This document shows, piece by piece, positions 8,937-18,065 of a stretch of DNA of 64,000 nucleotides. The notes beneath the pieces were generated by a model. It saw only the letters and a program-made list of their open reading frames with translations. It searched no databases and was not told the origin of the DNA. The stretch is taken from contig CAZRDM010000001.1 in the NCBI GenBank assembly GCA_964598845.1, positions 1 through 64,000 of the forward strand. The letters are read 5' to 3'. How positions within the stretch are numbered: position 1 is the first letter of the stretch; each line of letters opens with the position of its first letter. A program made the translations under genes and the position numbers. The DNA is from FEN-987 sp964598845 (GTDB lineage: Archaea; Thermoproteota; Bathyarchaeia; 40CM-2-53-6).

Positions 8937-9241
8937 ATGATCAGCAGCTACTGCAAGTCTTCGCTTCCATCCTCTTCGTATCAGGATTCGGCACAATAGT
9001 CACCACCAAGAACCTCGTCAAGATGATTATGGGATTCCAAGTGATGATATGGGGAGTCAACCTTGCGTTGTTTGCGGGAGGACTCGTGAACGGTCAGCTC
9101 ACACTATTTTCGACATCGCTGGTAGTACTCTCAATCTCAGCCGGAGCAAGCGTTGAGTCGCTCGCTCTATCGCTCGCTATACTTGCCTTTCGCAGATATG
9201 GAACCCTTAACCCGTGGGAAATCAGGAGACTCGCACATTGA
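8933..9241 (+). CDS. NuoK-like membrane subunit
   Basis: A 102-residue three-helix protein like NuoK/MrpC, with the family pattern of TKNLVKMIMGFQVMIWGVNLAL and a small-residue-rich third helix. In complex I, NuoK relays protons between the NuoH and NuoN modules. Its start is GTG 8933, overlapping the upstream gene. Confidence 0.88.
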   Translation: MNDQQLLQVFASILFVSGFGTIVTTKNLVKMIMGFQVMIWGVNLALFAGGLVNGQLTLFSTSLVVLSISAGASVESLALSLAILAFRRYGTLNPWEIRRLAH

Positions 9242-11004
9242 CAATATTCTACGCCGAATGGTTCGTTTGGGCTCTCCCTTTCGTCGCAATTCCATTTGTA
9301 CTGGTACTGTCTCGCTGGCCTAGAGTTCGGGATTGGTTCGCCGCAACTATCGTGTTCATCACGTTTCTAATGGCGGTAAGCTTAATCGTTGAAGTGGAGA
9401 ACGAACATACTGTTACGTCTTCGATTTCATGGCTCTCAGCCTACGGTTTCACAATAACAGTACACGTCGACGGTCTCGCAGCCTTTCTCGCCGTTGTAGT
9501 CAACTCACTAGGGTTCCTGATTGTCGTCTACTCGCAGGGCTATATGGGACATGAGAAAGGACTCCCTAGATACTATTCGCTCGTTCTCCTCTTCATAGGC
9601 GCAATGACGGGTCTCGTCCTTGCAGGAAATTTCCTCCAACTTTACATCTTTTGGGAGATCGTTGGAATCTGCTCGGCCTTCCTCATCGCCTTCTGGTATG
9701 ATAGACCCGAAGCAGTCCGCGCAGGTCTGAAGGCATTTCTAGTTACAAGAGTCGGAGACGCAGCACTCCTCATCGGTTTTGTCTGGCTTTACGTCACAAC
9801 GAACAGCATCGACTTTCAAGAATTGAGCATGATGACCTCGCAGGGGCTCATTCCTGCGTCGATCGTTACAGCCACTGGGATTCTCATCCTTGTCGGTGCC
9901 ATGGGTAAATCAGCGCAAGCACCATTGCATGTGTGGTTGCCCGATGCTATGGAAGGACCAACCACGGTCAGCGCTCTAATCCATGCCGCAACCATGGTAA
10001 ACGCGGGTGTTTACCTCGTTGCAAGAACCTACTCAATCTTCTCGTTCAGTCAGACATGGATAAGTGCCGTGGGATGGGTTGGCGTCATCTCTGCTCTACT
10101 CGCAGCGAGCATCGCTACAGTCACGATGGACATCAAAAGGGTTCTAGCCTACTCTACAATCAGCCAACTAGGACTAATGTTTGCGGCCCTAGGAACTGGA
10201 ACTGAAGGAGGCTGGTTTGCCTCCCAATTTCACCTCATGAGCCAAGGCTTCTTCAAGGCACTGGGCTTCTTGGCGGCTGGCTCCATAATTCACATGCTTG
10301 GAAGCAGAAACATGGCTGACATGGGAGGTTTGCGCAAACGCATGCCCGTCACCTTCGTGGCATTCCTATTCTCAACCCTCGCTCTAGCAGGAGTCCCGCC
10401 ATTCGTTGGCTTCTGGAGTAAGGACCTAATCATCAGTGAACTCTCACTGGCGAACTTGGAAATCCAAGTTCTACTCGTACTCCTTGTCTCGATGCTTACC
10501 TCGTTCTACATGTTCCGAGCACTCTTCAAGATCTTTTTCGGATCAATGAGCAAGGTGGCTCAGGAGAAGGACCTTCACGAAGCACCAAGGGTTATGACGA
10601 TCCCACTCGTGATTCTAAGCATATGTGTACTAGTCCTAGGGGTCACAGAGGAGACTGCAACTGGTCTTCTTGGCCTAACTGAGAACATCGTCTTTGAGTT
10701 GCCAATCATTGGAGCATCCATAATAGCGATCCTGATCGGTCTAACGCCCTCCTACCTTGCCTTCTATCTCGGCAGACCCAACCCTCAGACCTTTGCTGAT
10801 AAGCATCCGGAACTCGCTACCTTGAGGCAAGTTATCCTCGCAGGTTACGGATTCGATGCACTATATCTTGCGGTTTTCGTTAAACCGTTTTGGCGCATCT
10901 CGAACTCTGTTAGGAGCATTCAGACGGGCATTCTAGCGAAGAACCTCTGGCCAATGCTCGCAGTCCTATTGATCCTTGCACTTTGGGTGGCGATGAACCT
11001 ATGA
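9238..11004 (+). CDS. NuoL-like antiporter subunit
   Basis: A large ion-pumping membrane subunit of about 588 residues. Hallmarks are WEIVGICSAFLIAFWY, APLHVWLPDAMEGPTTVSALIHAA with the broken-helix lysine region, and a long C-terminal extension with a lateral-helix segment. TTG 9238 makes a TTGA overlap with the nuoK-like stop and is my preferred start; GTG 9214 adds eight residues. Two antiporter-like subunits (this and the next gene) imply substantial ion translocation. Confidence 0.92.
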   Translation: MTIFYAEWFVWALPFVAIPFVLVLSRWPRVRDWFAATIVFITFLMAVSLIVEVENEHTVTSSISWLSAYGFTITVHVDGLAAFLAVVVNSLGFLIVVYSQGYMGHEKGLPRYYSLVLLFIGAMTGLVLAGNFLQLYIFWEIVGICSAFLIAFWYDRPEAVRAGLKAFLVTRVGDAALLIGFVWLYVTTNSIDFQELSMMTSQGLIPASIVTATGILILVGAMGKSAQAPLHVWLPDAMEGPTTVSALIHAATMVNAGVYLVARTYSIFSFSQTWISAVGWVGVISALLAASIATVTMDIKRVLAYSTISQLGLMFAALGTGTEGGWFASQFHLMSQGFFKALGFLAAGSIIHMLGSRNMADMGGLRKRMPVTFVAFLFSTLALAGVPPFVGFWSKDLIISELSLANLEIQVLLVLLVSMLTSFYMFRALFKIFFGSMSKVAQEKDLHEAPRVMTIPLVILSICVLVLGVTEETATGLLGLTENIVFELPIIGASIIAILIGLTPSYLAFYLGRPNPQTFADKHPELATLRQVILAGYGFDALYLAVFVKPFWRISNSVRSIQTGILAKNLWPMLAVLLILALWVAMNL

Positions 11005-12503
11005 CTTATGATTGGACCATACTCTTGGCGACATTTGCTCCTGGCTTCATTGGCGCCTTCTCAATACTGCTACTAGATCTGATCCTCAAGAACAGAACGA
11101 GCCACCGCTCCGCGGTAAGCGGGGTCGTGGCGCTCGTAGCGTTCGCTCTCGTCGCTTACAGCAACTGGCAACAGGCGACTCAGGTCCTAGCCAGCCATAA
11201 ATCGATCATGATAAGACTCGAGCCGACCGCCCTTGCTACAACTATCTCAATAACTGAACTTGGAGTTTACATTTCATCCATCGCTTTACTGCTCTCGATC
11301 CTAATCAGCCTCTACTCGATCGCATACCTCTCAGGGGAAGGCAACTCAGCCATCTTCCAATCACTTATACTGCTACTTTACCTGAGCATTTACGCAGTGA
11401 CTATCTCAGGCGACCTCCTCACCTTCTTCATTGGATGGGAAGGAATGAGTGTGGCAGCATACGGGCTAGTGGCTTTCTACAAACGCAGCTGGGAAGCAAT
11501 TGAGGCGACAGTGAAATATCTGTTGATGAGCGGGATTGGAAGCCTCACGGCACTCTACGGAATGGCCCTCGTGTACGGTCTTACCGGTACATTGAACATA
11601 GAAGTTTTCATCAAAGTTTTTTCAAGAATGACGCCTATGGGAATCTTGGCAGTAGTGCTCATCTTCATGGGATTTGGCGTTGAAGCCGCCGTAGCTCCTT
11701 TACACATGTGGCTGCCTGACGCCCATCCAGCAGCACCTAGTCCGATGAGCGCTCTCCTATCCGGGATCATCATTGAAGTGGGGAGTTTCGCTTTCATTCG
11801 CCTACTCGGAGGAATCTTAACACTCCCACAATACACGGTTATGGCTCAGCCGATTTTGGCGGCTGCAGCGGTTGCAACAATGTTCGTTGGTAATCTGTCG
11901 GCACTACAGCAAGATGATTTGAAACGCCTGTTGGCTTACTCTAGCATTGCACAGGTAGGGTACATCCTACTTGGAATCGCAACGTTGACTGCCGGAGGAT
12001 TTTCAGCTAGCGTCTTTCATATCTGGAACCACGCATTGTTGAAGGGAATGTTATTCTTGCTTGCTGGAGTTGTCACCTTCCAGATCGGTACAAGAAGCCT
12101 AGAGAAAATGGCTGGCCTTGGCAGGAAAAGCCCGATTCTGGCAGCTCTTTTCGGGCTCAGCGCCTTGGCGATGACTGGAGTCCCACCTTTCGGATTGTTC
12201 TGGAGCGAGTTCCTGATCGTTCTCTCTAGTCTGGCGGTCGGATCCATTCTATTAGATGTCGCTGTCGTGCTGATGCTACTTAACCTACTGATCTCCATTG
12301 CTTACTATTTCCGCGTGATACGCGTCATTGCCTTCGCTAGACCTAGCAGCTATCTTGGTGGGAACGGTACGAGGAGGACACCGATGCTACTGCTTACTCC
12401 ATGCATAATCCTGATCGCGTTAAGTTTGGTTACTGGACTATACCCGAATCTACTCTATCAACCAGCGGTGGATGCTGTGAAGAGCCTTAGTTTCTCATGG
12501 TGA
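11001..12503 (+). CDS. NuoN/NuoM-like antiporter subunit
   Basis: An antiporter-like subunit of 500 residues with FIGWEGMSVAAYGLVAFYKR, APLHMWLPDAHPAAPSPMSA and the lysine-bearing LLAYSSIAQVGYI helix. ATG 11001 forms an ATGA overlap with the nuoL-like gene and is preferred over the in-frame start at 10983. Its length and position at the operon end fit NuoN best, though NuoM cannot be excluded. It closes the ten-subunit operon. Confidence 0.88.
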   Translation: MTYDWTILLATFAPGFIGAFSILLLDLILKNRTSHRSAVSGVVALVAFALVAYSNWQQATQVLASHKSIMIRLEPTALATTISITELGVYISSIALLLSILISLYSIAYLSGEGNSAIFQSLILLLYLSIYAVTISGDLLTFFIGWEGMSVAAYGLVAFYKRSWEAIEATVKYLLMSGIGSLTALYGMALVYGLTGTLNIEVFIKVFSRMTPMGILAVVLIFMGFGVEAAVAPLHMWLPDAHPAAPSPMSALLSGIIIEVGSFAFIRLLGGILTLPQYTVMAQPILAAAAVATMFVGNLSALQQDDLKRLLAYSSIAQVGYILLGIATLTAGGFSASVFHIWNHALLKGMLFLLAGVVTFQIGTRSLEKMAGLGRKSPILAALFGLSALAMTGVPPFGLFWSEFLIVLSSLAVGSILLDVAVVLMLLNLLISIAYYFRVIRVIAFARPSSYLGGNGTRRTPMLLLTPCIILIALSLVTGLYPNLLYQPAVDAVKSLSFSW

Positions 12504-12509
12504 ATCACT

Positions 12510-12860
12510 ATGAGCGAAAGCGCAAAAGGCAAAGGAAGAGAGCGAATAATCAAGAACATAGAGACTGTAGAGCAAGCGGTCAAAGCCGAGAAAGATGTCG
12601 AAACAGGGTACCACAGCGTCATTGAAGAGAACATCTCCTACTGGCTGGCTGTCGAGGAAGACATTATCGAAAGCTACACCAAACTGATCCGGGAGACAGA
12701 CAGCGAGAAGATCAGGTCAACATTGTCTCAGATCATAGAAGACTCAAAGAACCACGTCCGGATCTTGACATCAATACGGAACAACTTCACCAAGATAGTG
12801 GCCGACGAGCAACGCCATGCAAAACTGCTTCAAGATCTAAGCGAAGAATTTCGCAGATAG
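12510..12860 (+). CDS. ferritin-like four-helix protein, 116 residues
   Basis: An all-helical, charged protein six bases after the hydrogenase operon and probably co-transcribed. Ferritin/rubrerythrin-like pieces are an early EEN..YWLAVEED helix, EDSKNHVRIL and ADEQRHAKLL with its ExxH motif. It may bind a di-iron site, but a full ligand set is not certain. A distant similar protein at 14299-14721 lies on the other side of hypBA, so both may serve hydrogenase or ferredoxin chemistry. Confidence 0.65.
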   Translation: MSESAKGKGRERIIKNIETVEQAVKAEKDVETGYHSVIEENISYWLAVEEDIIESYTKLIRETDSEKIRSTLSQIIEDSKNHVRILTSIRNNFTKIVADEQRHAKLLQDLSEEFRR

Positions 12861-12872
12861 ATCCTTATGGGC

Positions 12873-12884
12873 CGAGAGCTCTCG
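12873..12884. terminator. 12-bp palindrome between convergent genes
   Basis: CGAGAGCTCTCG followed by a partial repeat AACTCTCG lies in the 69-base gap between the ferritin-like gene and the end of hypA. It may form a hairpin marking transcript ends. No T-run follows, so the call is weak. Confidence 0.2.
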
Positions 12885-12929
12885 AGAACTCTCGCAGCCT
12901 GGAATCTAGTAGGTCAACCAGAAGTTAGC

Positions 12930-13337
12930 CTAGGTATTTGTTGAACTCTCAGTTTTCTTCAGCGGAGCTACCTGTAAGCGAACCTTCGTGATCAGAGACT
13001 CGTCTCCCCCCTCGATCGTCATAGCGCCGCTACACCGAGGGCAGAATAGCCGCGGAATGGCGAAGTGATACGCCGGATCATCTTCCGGATCGAATTTGAC
13101 ATGATAACTGCAGTTTACACAGCGAAGAAGTCCATCTGTATTCTCGATCGATAGCTTTGAGCCTTCCAAGATAGTTCCCTTTGTCAGCACGGTGTACGCG
13201 AATCTCACCTGTTCTGTCGAAAGCGCTCGGAGTTTTCCAATTCTGAGATGAACCTCTAACACACGCATTATGTTCTGTTGCCTGGCAAGATCAAGAAGCG
13301 ACTCGACTACTGATGTTGTGAAAGCGAATTCATGCAA
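12930..13337 (-). CDS. hypA: hydrogenase nickel chaperone HypA
   Basis: HypA delivers nickel to the hydrogenase large subunit with HypB. The 135-residue protein begins MHE, whose His2 binds nickel, and holds the zinc site CVNC...CPRC (about residues 74 and 99). It lies 12 bases downstream of hypB in the same operon, opposite in strand to the hydrogenase genes. hypC, hypD, hypE and hypF are not in this window, so other maturation genes must be elsewhere. Confidence 0.93.
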   Translation of the reverse strand: MHEFAFTTSVVESLLDLARQQNIMRVLEVHLRIGKLRALSTEQVRFAYTVLTKGTILEGSKLSIENTDGLLRCVNCSYHVKFDPEDDPAYHFAIPRLFCPRCSGAMTIEGGDESLITKVRLQVAPLKKTESSTNT

Positions 13338-13349
13338 TCACAAAATGCC

Positions 13350-14042
13350 TCAATGCGCGGCAAGACCCAGAGCTCTCACCGCGTCCTCTATTCCGATCTT
13401 TGTTCGACAGCTCGTGGCAACGGTCTTTGCCTTCGGGTTGAGTCGAGCGACATCTTGACCGAGCTTCTCGGGTTCGACTCCCATAGCTTCTGCGAGATCG
13501 ATCTTGTTAATGGCTACTACGTTCGCATCCAGAAACATCATGGGATGTTTCAGTACCATGTAAGGCCCTTCGGTGACGCTAATCACGACGAGGCGTTTGT
13601 CCGATCCCAAAGGGAACTCAGCTGGGCAAATGAGGTTGCCTACGTTCTCAATGAAAATCAAATCGAGCCTATGCAACGGCAACCGGTCCAAGGCTTTTCT
13701 GATGAGATTGGCATCTAGGTGACACTCCTTCCCTGTGTTGACTTGGACTGTTTGGACACCCTCAGATGCGATCAATTCGGAGTCGATAGTAGTTGTCACA
13801 TCGCCTTCGATAACAGCAATTCGATAGGTGTTCTTCAGGATTGTAATCATAGCCCTAATGAGCGACGTCTTCCCTGAACCCACCGACCCCATTACGTCAA
13901 TCGCTCCGGTCCCGATAGCCGCAAGTCTACTCTTGTTCTCGAGCGCCAGCCGTTGATTTTCCTTAAGAATGTCGAGTTCGAGTTCAATATCGAATACTTC
14001 ACCCTCGGATGAGGTTACCACCTCGACTGGCCGCTTTGACAT
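13350..14042 (-). CDS. hypB: hydrogenase maturation GTPase HypB
   Basis: A 230-residue archaeal-type HypB, a SIMIBI-class GTPase that drives nickel insertion. Visible motifs are the P-loop GSVGSGKTS (residues 52-60), the switch/metal region EGDVTTTID, FIENVGNLICPAEF and the guanine motif NKID. It lacks the long His-rich N-terminus of some bacterial HypB. It is the first gene of hypBA, divergent from the ferritin-like gene at 14299. Confidence 0.94.
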   Translation of the reverse strand: MSKRPVEVVTSSEGEVFDIELELDILKENQRLALENKSRLAAIGTGAIDVMGSVGSGKTSLIRAMITILKNTYRIAVIEGDVTTTIDSELIASEGVQTVQVNTGKECHLDANLIRKALDRLPLHRLDLIFIENVGNLICPAEFPLGSDKRLVVISVTEGPYMVLKHPMMFLDANVVAINKIDLAEAMGVEPEKLGQDVARLNPKAKTVATSCRTKIGIEDAVRALGLAAH

Positions 14043-14298
14043 CGATGCATCGCGATTAGGTCGTGAATTCGATCACTAATGAAGGTATTCGCTGATTGTC
14101 ACGCACTAGACTCGAGCGCTTATTGGACGTTTCTTTCTATCGCAAGTACCACAAATTCGCGTGAATTCATTATCAGTTTCTATAGGATTTGGTGAATGAC
14201 CACTCGTTCCGAAATTCGCGTTGCTCACTGCAATTACACTACATAGAATAGGAACAGAACCGCTAAGAGTAATTACACGCCACGTTTCGCGAACATTC
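14043..14298. promoter_or_regulatory. divergent intergenic region hypB / ferritin-like gene
   Basis: This 256-base gap must hold the promoters for hypBA and for the ferritin-kor operon. It contains two copies of AAATTCGCGT (about 14152 and 14211) and two ATTACAC repeats (about 14233 and 14272), which could be regulator sites. No RNA gene is apparent. Confidence 0.3.
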
Positions 14299-14721
14299 AT
14301 GCCGAATCCGCACCTCTTGGCGAAGCTGAGAGAGCAGCTTCACCATGAGGAGGAAGAAATCGAGGTTTACGCGCGGAAGATCAGACAAGCGAACCACAGC
14401 ATAGCCAAACTCCTCTACTCCAAGCTAATGCGTGATTCAATGCAACACGCCGATGTCCTCAACACGGCAATCGCGTACGTTGAAACGGACCGATGGGAAA
14501 GACTTTCACCGACTCAAGAAAGCCGCGAAGAGCTCATACGCCTAATGAACCTCGAGGATACAGCGGCAAGGCTCTTCTCATCCGCGTCGGCAGAAGTCAG
14601 AGATCCGCATCTCAAGAACCTTCTAAACATGCTAGCTTTCGATGAAGAGCAGCACTACTCCGTGCTTCGCTACGTACTCGAGAATTTTGTTGAGAAGAGG
14701 AAGGAGGCAGCGCACCACTGA
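14299..14721 (+). CDS. ferritin-like helical protein, first gene of kor operon
   Basis: A protein of 140 residues beginning MPNPHLLAKL at ATG 14299; upstream in-frame codons look non-coding. Helices carry HEEEEIEVY, MRDSMQHADVL and DEEQHYSVL, the last an ExxH di-iron-type motif. Its stop overlaps the ferredoxin start (TGATG), tying it to the oxidoreductase genes. The function is unknown; oxygen or peroxide protection of ferredoxin enzymes is a reasonable inference. Confidence 0.7.
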   Translation: MPNPHLLAKLREQLHHEEEEIEVYARKIRQANHSIAKLLYSKLMRDSMQHADVLNTAIAYVETDRWERLSPTQESREELIRLMNLEDTAARLFSSASAEVRDPHLKNLLNMLAFDEEQHYSVLRYVLENFVEKRKEAAHH

Positions 14722-14963
14722 TGGAGACAGTCATCCTGCCGCGAGCTTGGGTCAAAGTTTTGGAAGAGCGATGCAAGGCATGTGAGCTTTGTGTTGTTTC
14801 ATGCCCATCCGGAAATCTGAAGCTATCCACTAGGCTCAATCATGCTGGCTTTCACCCGGTAGAATTCAGCTATCAAGGAAGCAAGGGCCCATGCACAGGT
14901 TGTGCAATCTGCTACTGGGTATGTCCAGATTTCGCGATAAGCGAGGTTCTGGTGAAAGAGTAG
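14721..14963 (+). CDS. korD: 2-oxoacid:ferredoxin oxidoreductase delta subunit (ferredoxin)
   Basis: An 80-residue two-cluster ferredoxin with C18-C21-C24-C28 and C58-C61-C64-C68. It takes electrons from the TPP-containing subunits and hands them to soluble ferredoxin. Order D-A-B-C with short overlaps matches 2-oxoglutarate (Kor/Oor) operons. The oxoacid specificity (2-oxoglutarate or branched chain) cannot be told by eye. Confidence 0.88.
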   Translation: METVILPRAWVKVLEERCKACELCVVSCPSGNLKLSTRLNHAGFHPVEFSYQGSKGPCTGCAICYWVCPDFAISEVLVKE

Positions 14964-14964
14964 A

Positions 14965-16041
14965 ATGAACGCAAGACGAGTCTATGTTAAAGGCAATGAG
15001 GCATTGGCTTACGGAGCCTTGGAAGCAGGGCTTAACGCGTACTTCGCCTACCCTATAACACCCTCAAGCGAAATCCCGGAAACCCTCGCCAAGGAGTTTG
15101 GAAGCAAGAAGTACCCTGAATACAAGTTCTTTCTCCAAGCTGCAAGCGAACTTGAAGCAGTGAACATGGTCTTAGGCGCCGCCGCAGGCGGAGCTCGCGC
15201 CATGACCGCTACATCCAGTCCCGGCTTTAGCTTGAAGCAAGAAGCTCTATCCTATGCAGCTGGAATGGAGCTCCCGTTTCTTGTCGTCGATATTTGCCGC
15301 GCCGGCCCCGGTCTCGGGAATCTTGGACCTGAACAGAGCGACTATTTCCAAGCAACCAAAGGGGGAGGCCACGGAAACTACAAACTGATTGTGTTGGCTC
15401 CAAGTTCTGTACAGGAAATGGCTCTGTTTCCAAGACTTGGTTTTGATCTGGCCTTCAAGTACAGAAACCCTGTTCTGATTCTAGGCGACGCCTTCACAGG
15501 CCAGTTGAAAGAAGATGTCGAGTTCCCCGATTTCGTTCCCCCCGAATATGATCTTTCATCTTGGGCCCTTACCGGAGCTAAGGGAAGAACTCCTCACGTA
15601 ATCAATTCTCTCGAGCTTGACTACCAGAAGCTCTACACACACATCGACCGTATCTACGAGAAATACAAGCGGGTGCAAGCAGATGAGATCCTCTTTGAGA
15701 ATTATCTGACTGAAGACGCAGAGAAGGTGATTGTTGGTTTCGGTATAACTGCCCGCATTGCTAAGTCCGTTGTGAACAAGCTTCGACGGAAAGACATCAG
15801 AGTCGGCATGTTCAGACCCATAACCCTATGGCCTTTCCCAGGCCATGCACTAAAACAGCTTGCATCCGATGGGAAGCGGTTCTTAGTAGTGGAACTGAAC
15901 AAAGGCCAGATGGTTGAAGACGTGAAACTAGCAGTTGGTGATGGAGTCGCCGTAGACTTCCTCGGGAAATGGGGCGGTATTGTCCCAACGGAAGCTGAGA
16001 TTGAGAGCAAACTTACACATTTGGAGATGATTGCAGCATGA
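14965..16041 (+). CDS. korA: 2-oxoacid:ferredoxin oxidoreductase alpha subunit
   Basis: The 358-residue alpha chain holds the pyrimidine-binding part of the TPP site (GNEALAYGALEAG..YPITPSSEIPE) and a C-terminal transketolase-like domain. The enzyme oxidatively decarboxylates a 2-oxoacid to acyl-CoA and reduces ferredoxin, giving substrate both to the hydrogenase and to ADP-forming acyl-CoA synthetases. ATG 14965 lies one base after the korD stop. Confidence 0.92.
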   Translation: MNARRVYVKGNEALAYGALEAGLNAYFAYPITPSSEIPETLAKEFGSKKYPEYKFFLQAASELEAVNMVLGAAAGGARAMTATSSPGFSLKQEALSYAAGMELPFLVVDICRAGPGLGNLGPEQSDYFQATKGGGHGNYKLIVLAPSSVQEMALFPRLGFDLAFKYRNPVLILGDAFTGQLKEDVEFPDFVPPEYDLSSWALTGAKGRTPHVINSLELDYQKLYTHIDRIYEKYKRVQADEILFENYLTEDAEKVIVGFGITARIAKSVVNKLRRKDIRVGMFRPITLWPFPGHALKQLASDGKRFLVVELNKGQMVEDVKLAVGDGVAVDFLGKWGGIVPTEAEIESKLTHLEMIAA

Positions 16042-16844
16042 GCCAACTCGAACTCAAACTCAAAGTCAAGGCCGGAAAGCTTGAGTCGCTTACGGACAAC
16101 CTAACGCATTATTGTGCGGGATGCGAGCACGGGATCCTAACTCGACTAATAGCATCCGCCATGGATGAACTTGGAATTCGCGAACGAACCATCATGATAG
16201 ACTCCGTCGGATGCAGCGTTCTCGCATTCAACTACCTCAACTGCGACCACATTGTCGCTCCTCATGGACGAGCCCCGGCAGTTGCCACCGGCCTGAAAAG
16301 AGTCAGACCAGAACTCATGGTGTTCACGGTACAAGGGGATGGAGATGCCGCTGCGATCGGCCTACTGGAATTGGTTTATGCGGCAAAACGAGGAACCCCC
16401 ATAACGGTCTTCCTTGTGAACAACGCCATCTATGGGATGACCGGAGGACAGATGGCACCGACCACACTTGAAGGCCAGGTGACAACGACCACACCCTACG
16501 GAAGAGACACAGCGCTCACCGGCAGCGAACTCGATGTTTCGAAACTTCTTGGAGGCATAGATGGTGCGGCCTACGTTAAGCGCGCAAGTTTGGTCGTGAC
16601 GGAACTCGCAAGCCCAAGGGGCAGGGTGTACACCATCAAGAACTTGCTCGATGCCAAGAGATCCGTGGAGAACGCTTTCAAAGTTCAAGCTCTAGGTGGC
16701 TTCGCCCTTGTTGAATTACTAAGCACATGTTCTGTCAACTGGAAGATGTCAGTCCTTGAGTCGAAACGATACGTGAACGAACATGTGATCAAGAAGTATC
16801 CCTTGGGCCTTTACAGAGATGTTCTCGGAGTGGAAAAGAAATGA
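16038..16844 (+). CDS. korB: 2-oxoacid:ferredoxin oxidoreductase beta subunit
   Basis: The 268-residue beta chain binds the TPP diphosphate: HYCAGCEHG near residue 27 and the GDGDAAAIG...VNNAIYGMTGGQ motif near 100-135. It lies in an ATGA overlap after korA. The GQMAPTT stretch is typical for Kor/Oor beta chains. Confidence 0.92.
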   Translation: MSQLELKLKVKAGKLESLTDNLTHYCAGCEHGILTRLIASAMDELGIRERTIMIDSVGCSVLAFNYLNCDHIVAPHGRAPAVATGLKRVRPELMVFTVQGDGDAAAIGLLELVYAAKRGTPITVFLVNNAIYGMTGGQMAPTTLEGQVTTTTPYGRDTALTGSELDVSKLLGGIDGAAYVKRASLVVTELASPRGRVYTIKNLLDAKRSVENAFKVQALGGFALVELLSTCSVNWKMSVLESKRYVNEHVIKKYPLGLYRDVLGVEKK

Positions 16845-17473
16845 GCAAGATGAAGATCTTGGTGGCGGGGCATGGTGGTCAAGGAATACTTCTCCTTGGT
16901 GACTATATCGCATATTCCGGGATGCTTCAGGGCAAGCGCGTGGCTTTTACACCCTCGTACGGCCCTGAGACCCGGGGCGGGAAGGCCAAATGCTATGTGA
17001 TATTGTCTGATGAGGAAATTGACAACCCTATCGCGGAGGAACCAGACATTGAGATTATTATGAACCGTCCTTCGATGGAATTCCTCAACTATTTGCGCCC
17101 AGGAGGGTTACTGATCTATAACCAATCGTTGATCGAAGATGAAGTGAACAGGGGCGATGTTAAGAAGCTAGCAATCCCAGCGACGGAGATTGCGGATGAA
17201 CTCAAACGAGAATTTCCGTCGGATGTACGTGATACAAAGATGTACGCCAACACTGTAATGCTCGGAGCATTCCTTGAATTATGCGCTCCGCAAATCACGG
17301 ATGGAACCCTCAACGAGACATTCCAGCACTTTCTCGGAGGAAAGAAAGAAGCCCTGATTCCGTTGAATCAATTCGCACTCAACAAGGGAAGAAGATTCGC
17401 AAGAGCGAATCCTATTCCTGAAATCAAGCCTGAATCGCCTTTTCACTGTATCCCTAGTTGGGCTGCGCAGTAG
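16841..17473 (+). CDS. korC: 2-oxoacid:ferredoxin oxidoreductase gamma subunit
   Basis: A 210-residue gamma chain starting with GHGGQGILLLGDYIAYSG, followed by SYGPETRGGKAKCYVILSD, both conserved in this family. It interacts with the CoA substrate region of the complex. It overlaps korB by ATGA and ends the operon at TAG 17471. Confidence 0.92.
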   Translation: MSKMKILVAGHGGQGILLLGDYIAYSGMLQGKRVAFTPSYGPETRGGKAKCYVILSDEEIDNPIAEEPDIEIIMNRPSMEFLNYLRPGGLLIYNQSLIEDEVNRGDVKKLAIPATEIADELKREFPSDVRDTKMYANTVMLGAFLELCAPQITDGTLNETFQHFLGGKKEALIPLNQFALNKGRRFARANPIPEIKPESPFHCIPSWAAQ

Positions 17474-17479
17474 GAGGAC

Positions 17480-17926
17480 TCAGCCGCACCAGTCTCGGAG
17501 CACACCTAGTCTCTTCGCTATGCTCCCTCCAATTTTCCCGTGAATGCATATTGGACATAGGTAACCTCGTGCCGATTGAAGGAGCCCCGATGAATTTCTG
17601 TGTTGACTGATCCAGAACGACTTGCCGCAGCGATAGCATCGGCGTTTCGTCGTGAGGATCCGAGCACCCGGCTTCTGTGCTCTCTCCCTAGCAACTTTCC
17701 TCGCCAGCCTTAGGCTGACGCCCAGAGCTAGGCATTGCTTTGGTTCTGATGATGGAAACTGCATGTCACTTATGAGGAGATCATCGTTCTGGGTTACCCA
17801 CACGTCAAAATTTCCATGAAGTCCACATTGCATGTCAGTGTTCTTCGCGGACTGGCCACTAAGACCGAGCAGACACTCTCCGCCGGTCGCATAACACTTA
17901 CCGCCTTGAACGTAATTCAGACACAA
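17480..17926 (-). CDS. hypothetical zinc-ribbon protein, 148 residues
   Basis: Cysteine-rich and unrecognised. The N-terminal half has scattered cysteines (MCLNYVQGGKCYATGGEC). The C-terminal half has a likely zinc ribbon, CYRCGKSFW...YLCPIC. It is convergent with korC, with a six-base gap, and divergent from the aminotransferase. Coding status is plausible because the paired CxxC motifs are well spaced. Confidence 0.45.
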   Translation of the reverse strand: MCLNYVQGGKCYATGGECLLGLSGQSAKNTDMQCGLHGNFDVWVTQNDDLLISDMQFPSSEPKQCLALGVSLRLARKVARERAQKPGARILTTKRRCYRCGKSFWISQHRNSSGLLQSARGYLCPICIHGKIGGSIAKRLGVLRDWCG

Positions 17927-18065
17927 TACGCGCGCCTCCGATTACACGCGAGGTATTTTGTAGGATGTGTTGCTATTCTCTGCCGTATTTAGGGTATTTA
18001 CTCTAAGTTGGAAAGGTTCTAGCCTACGTAGAATATTCACAGCCCGGCAGGCAGGACAAAGCGAG

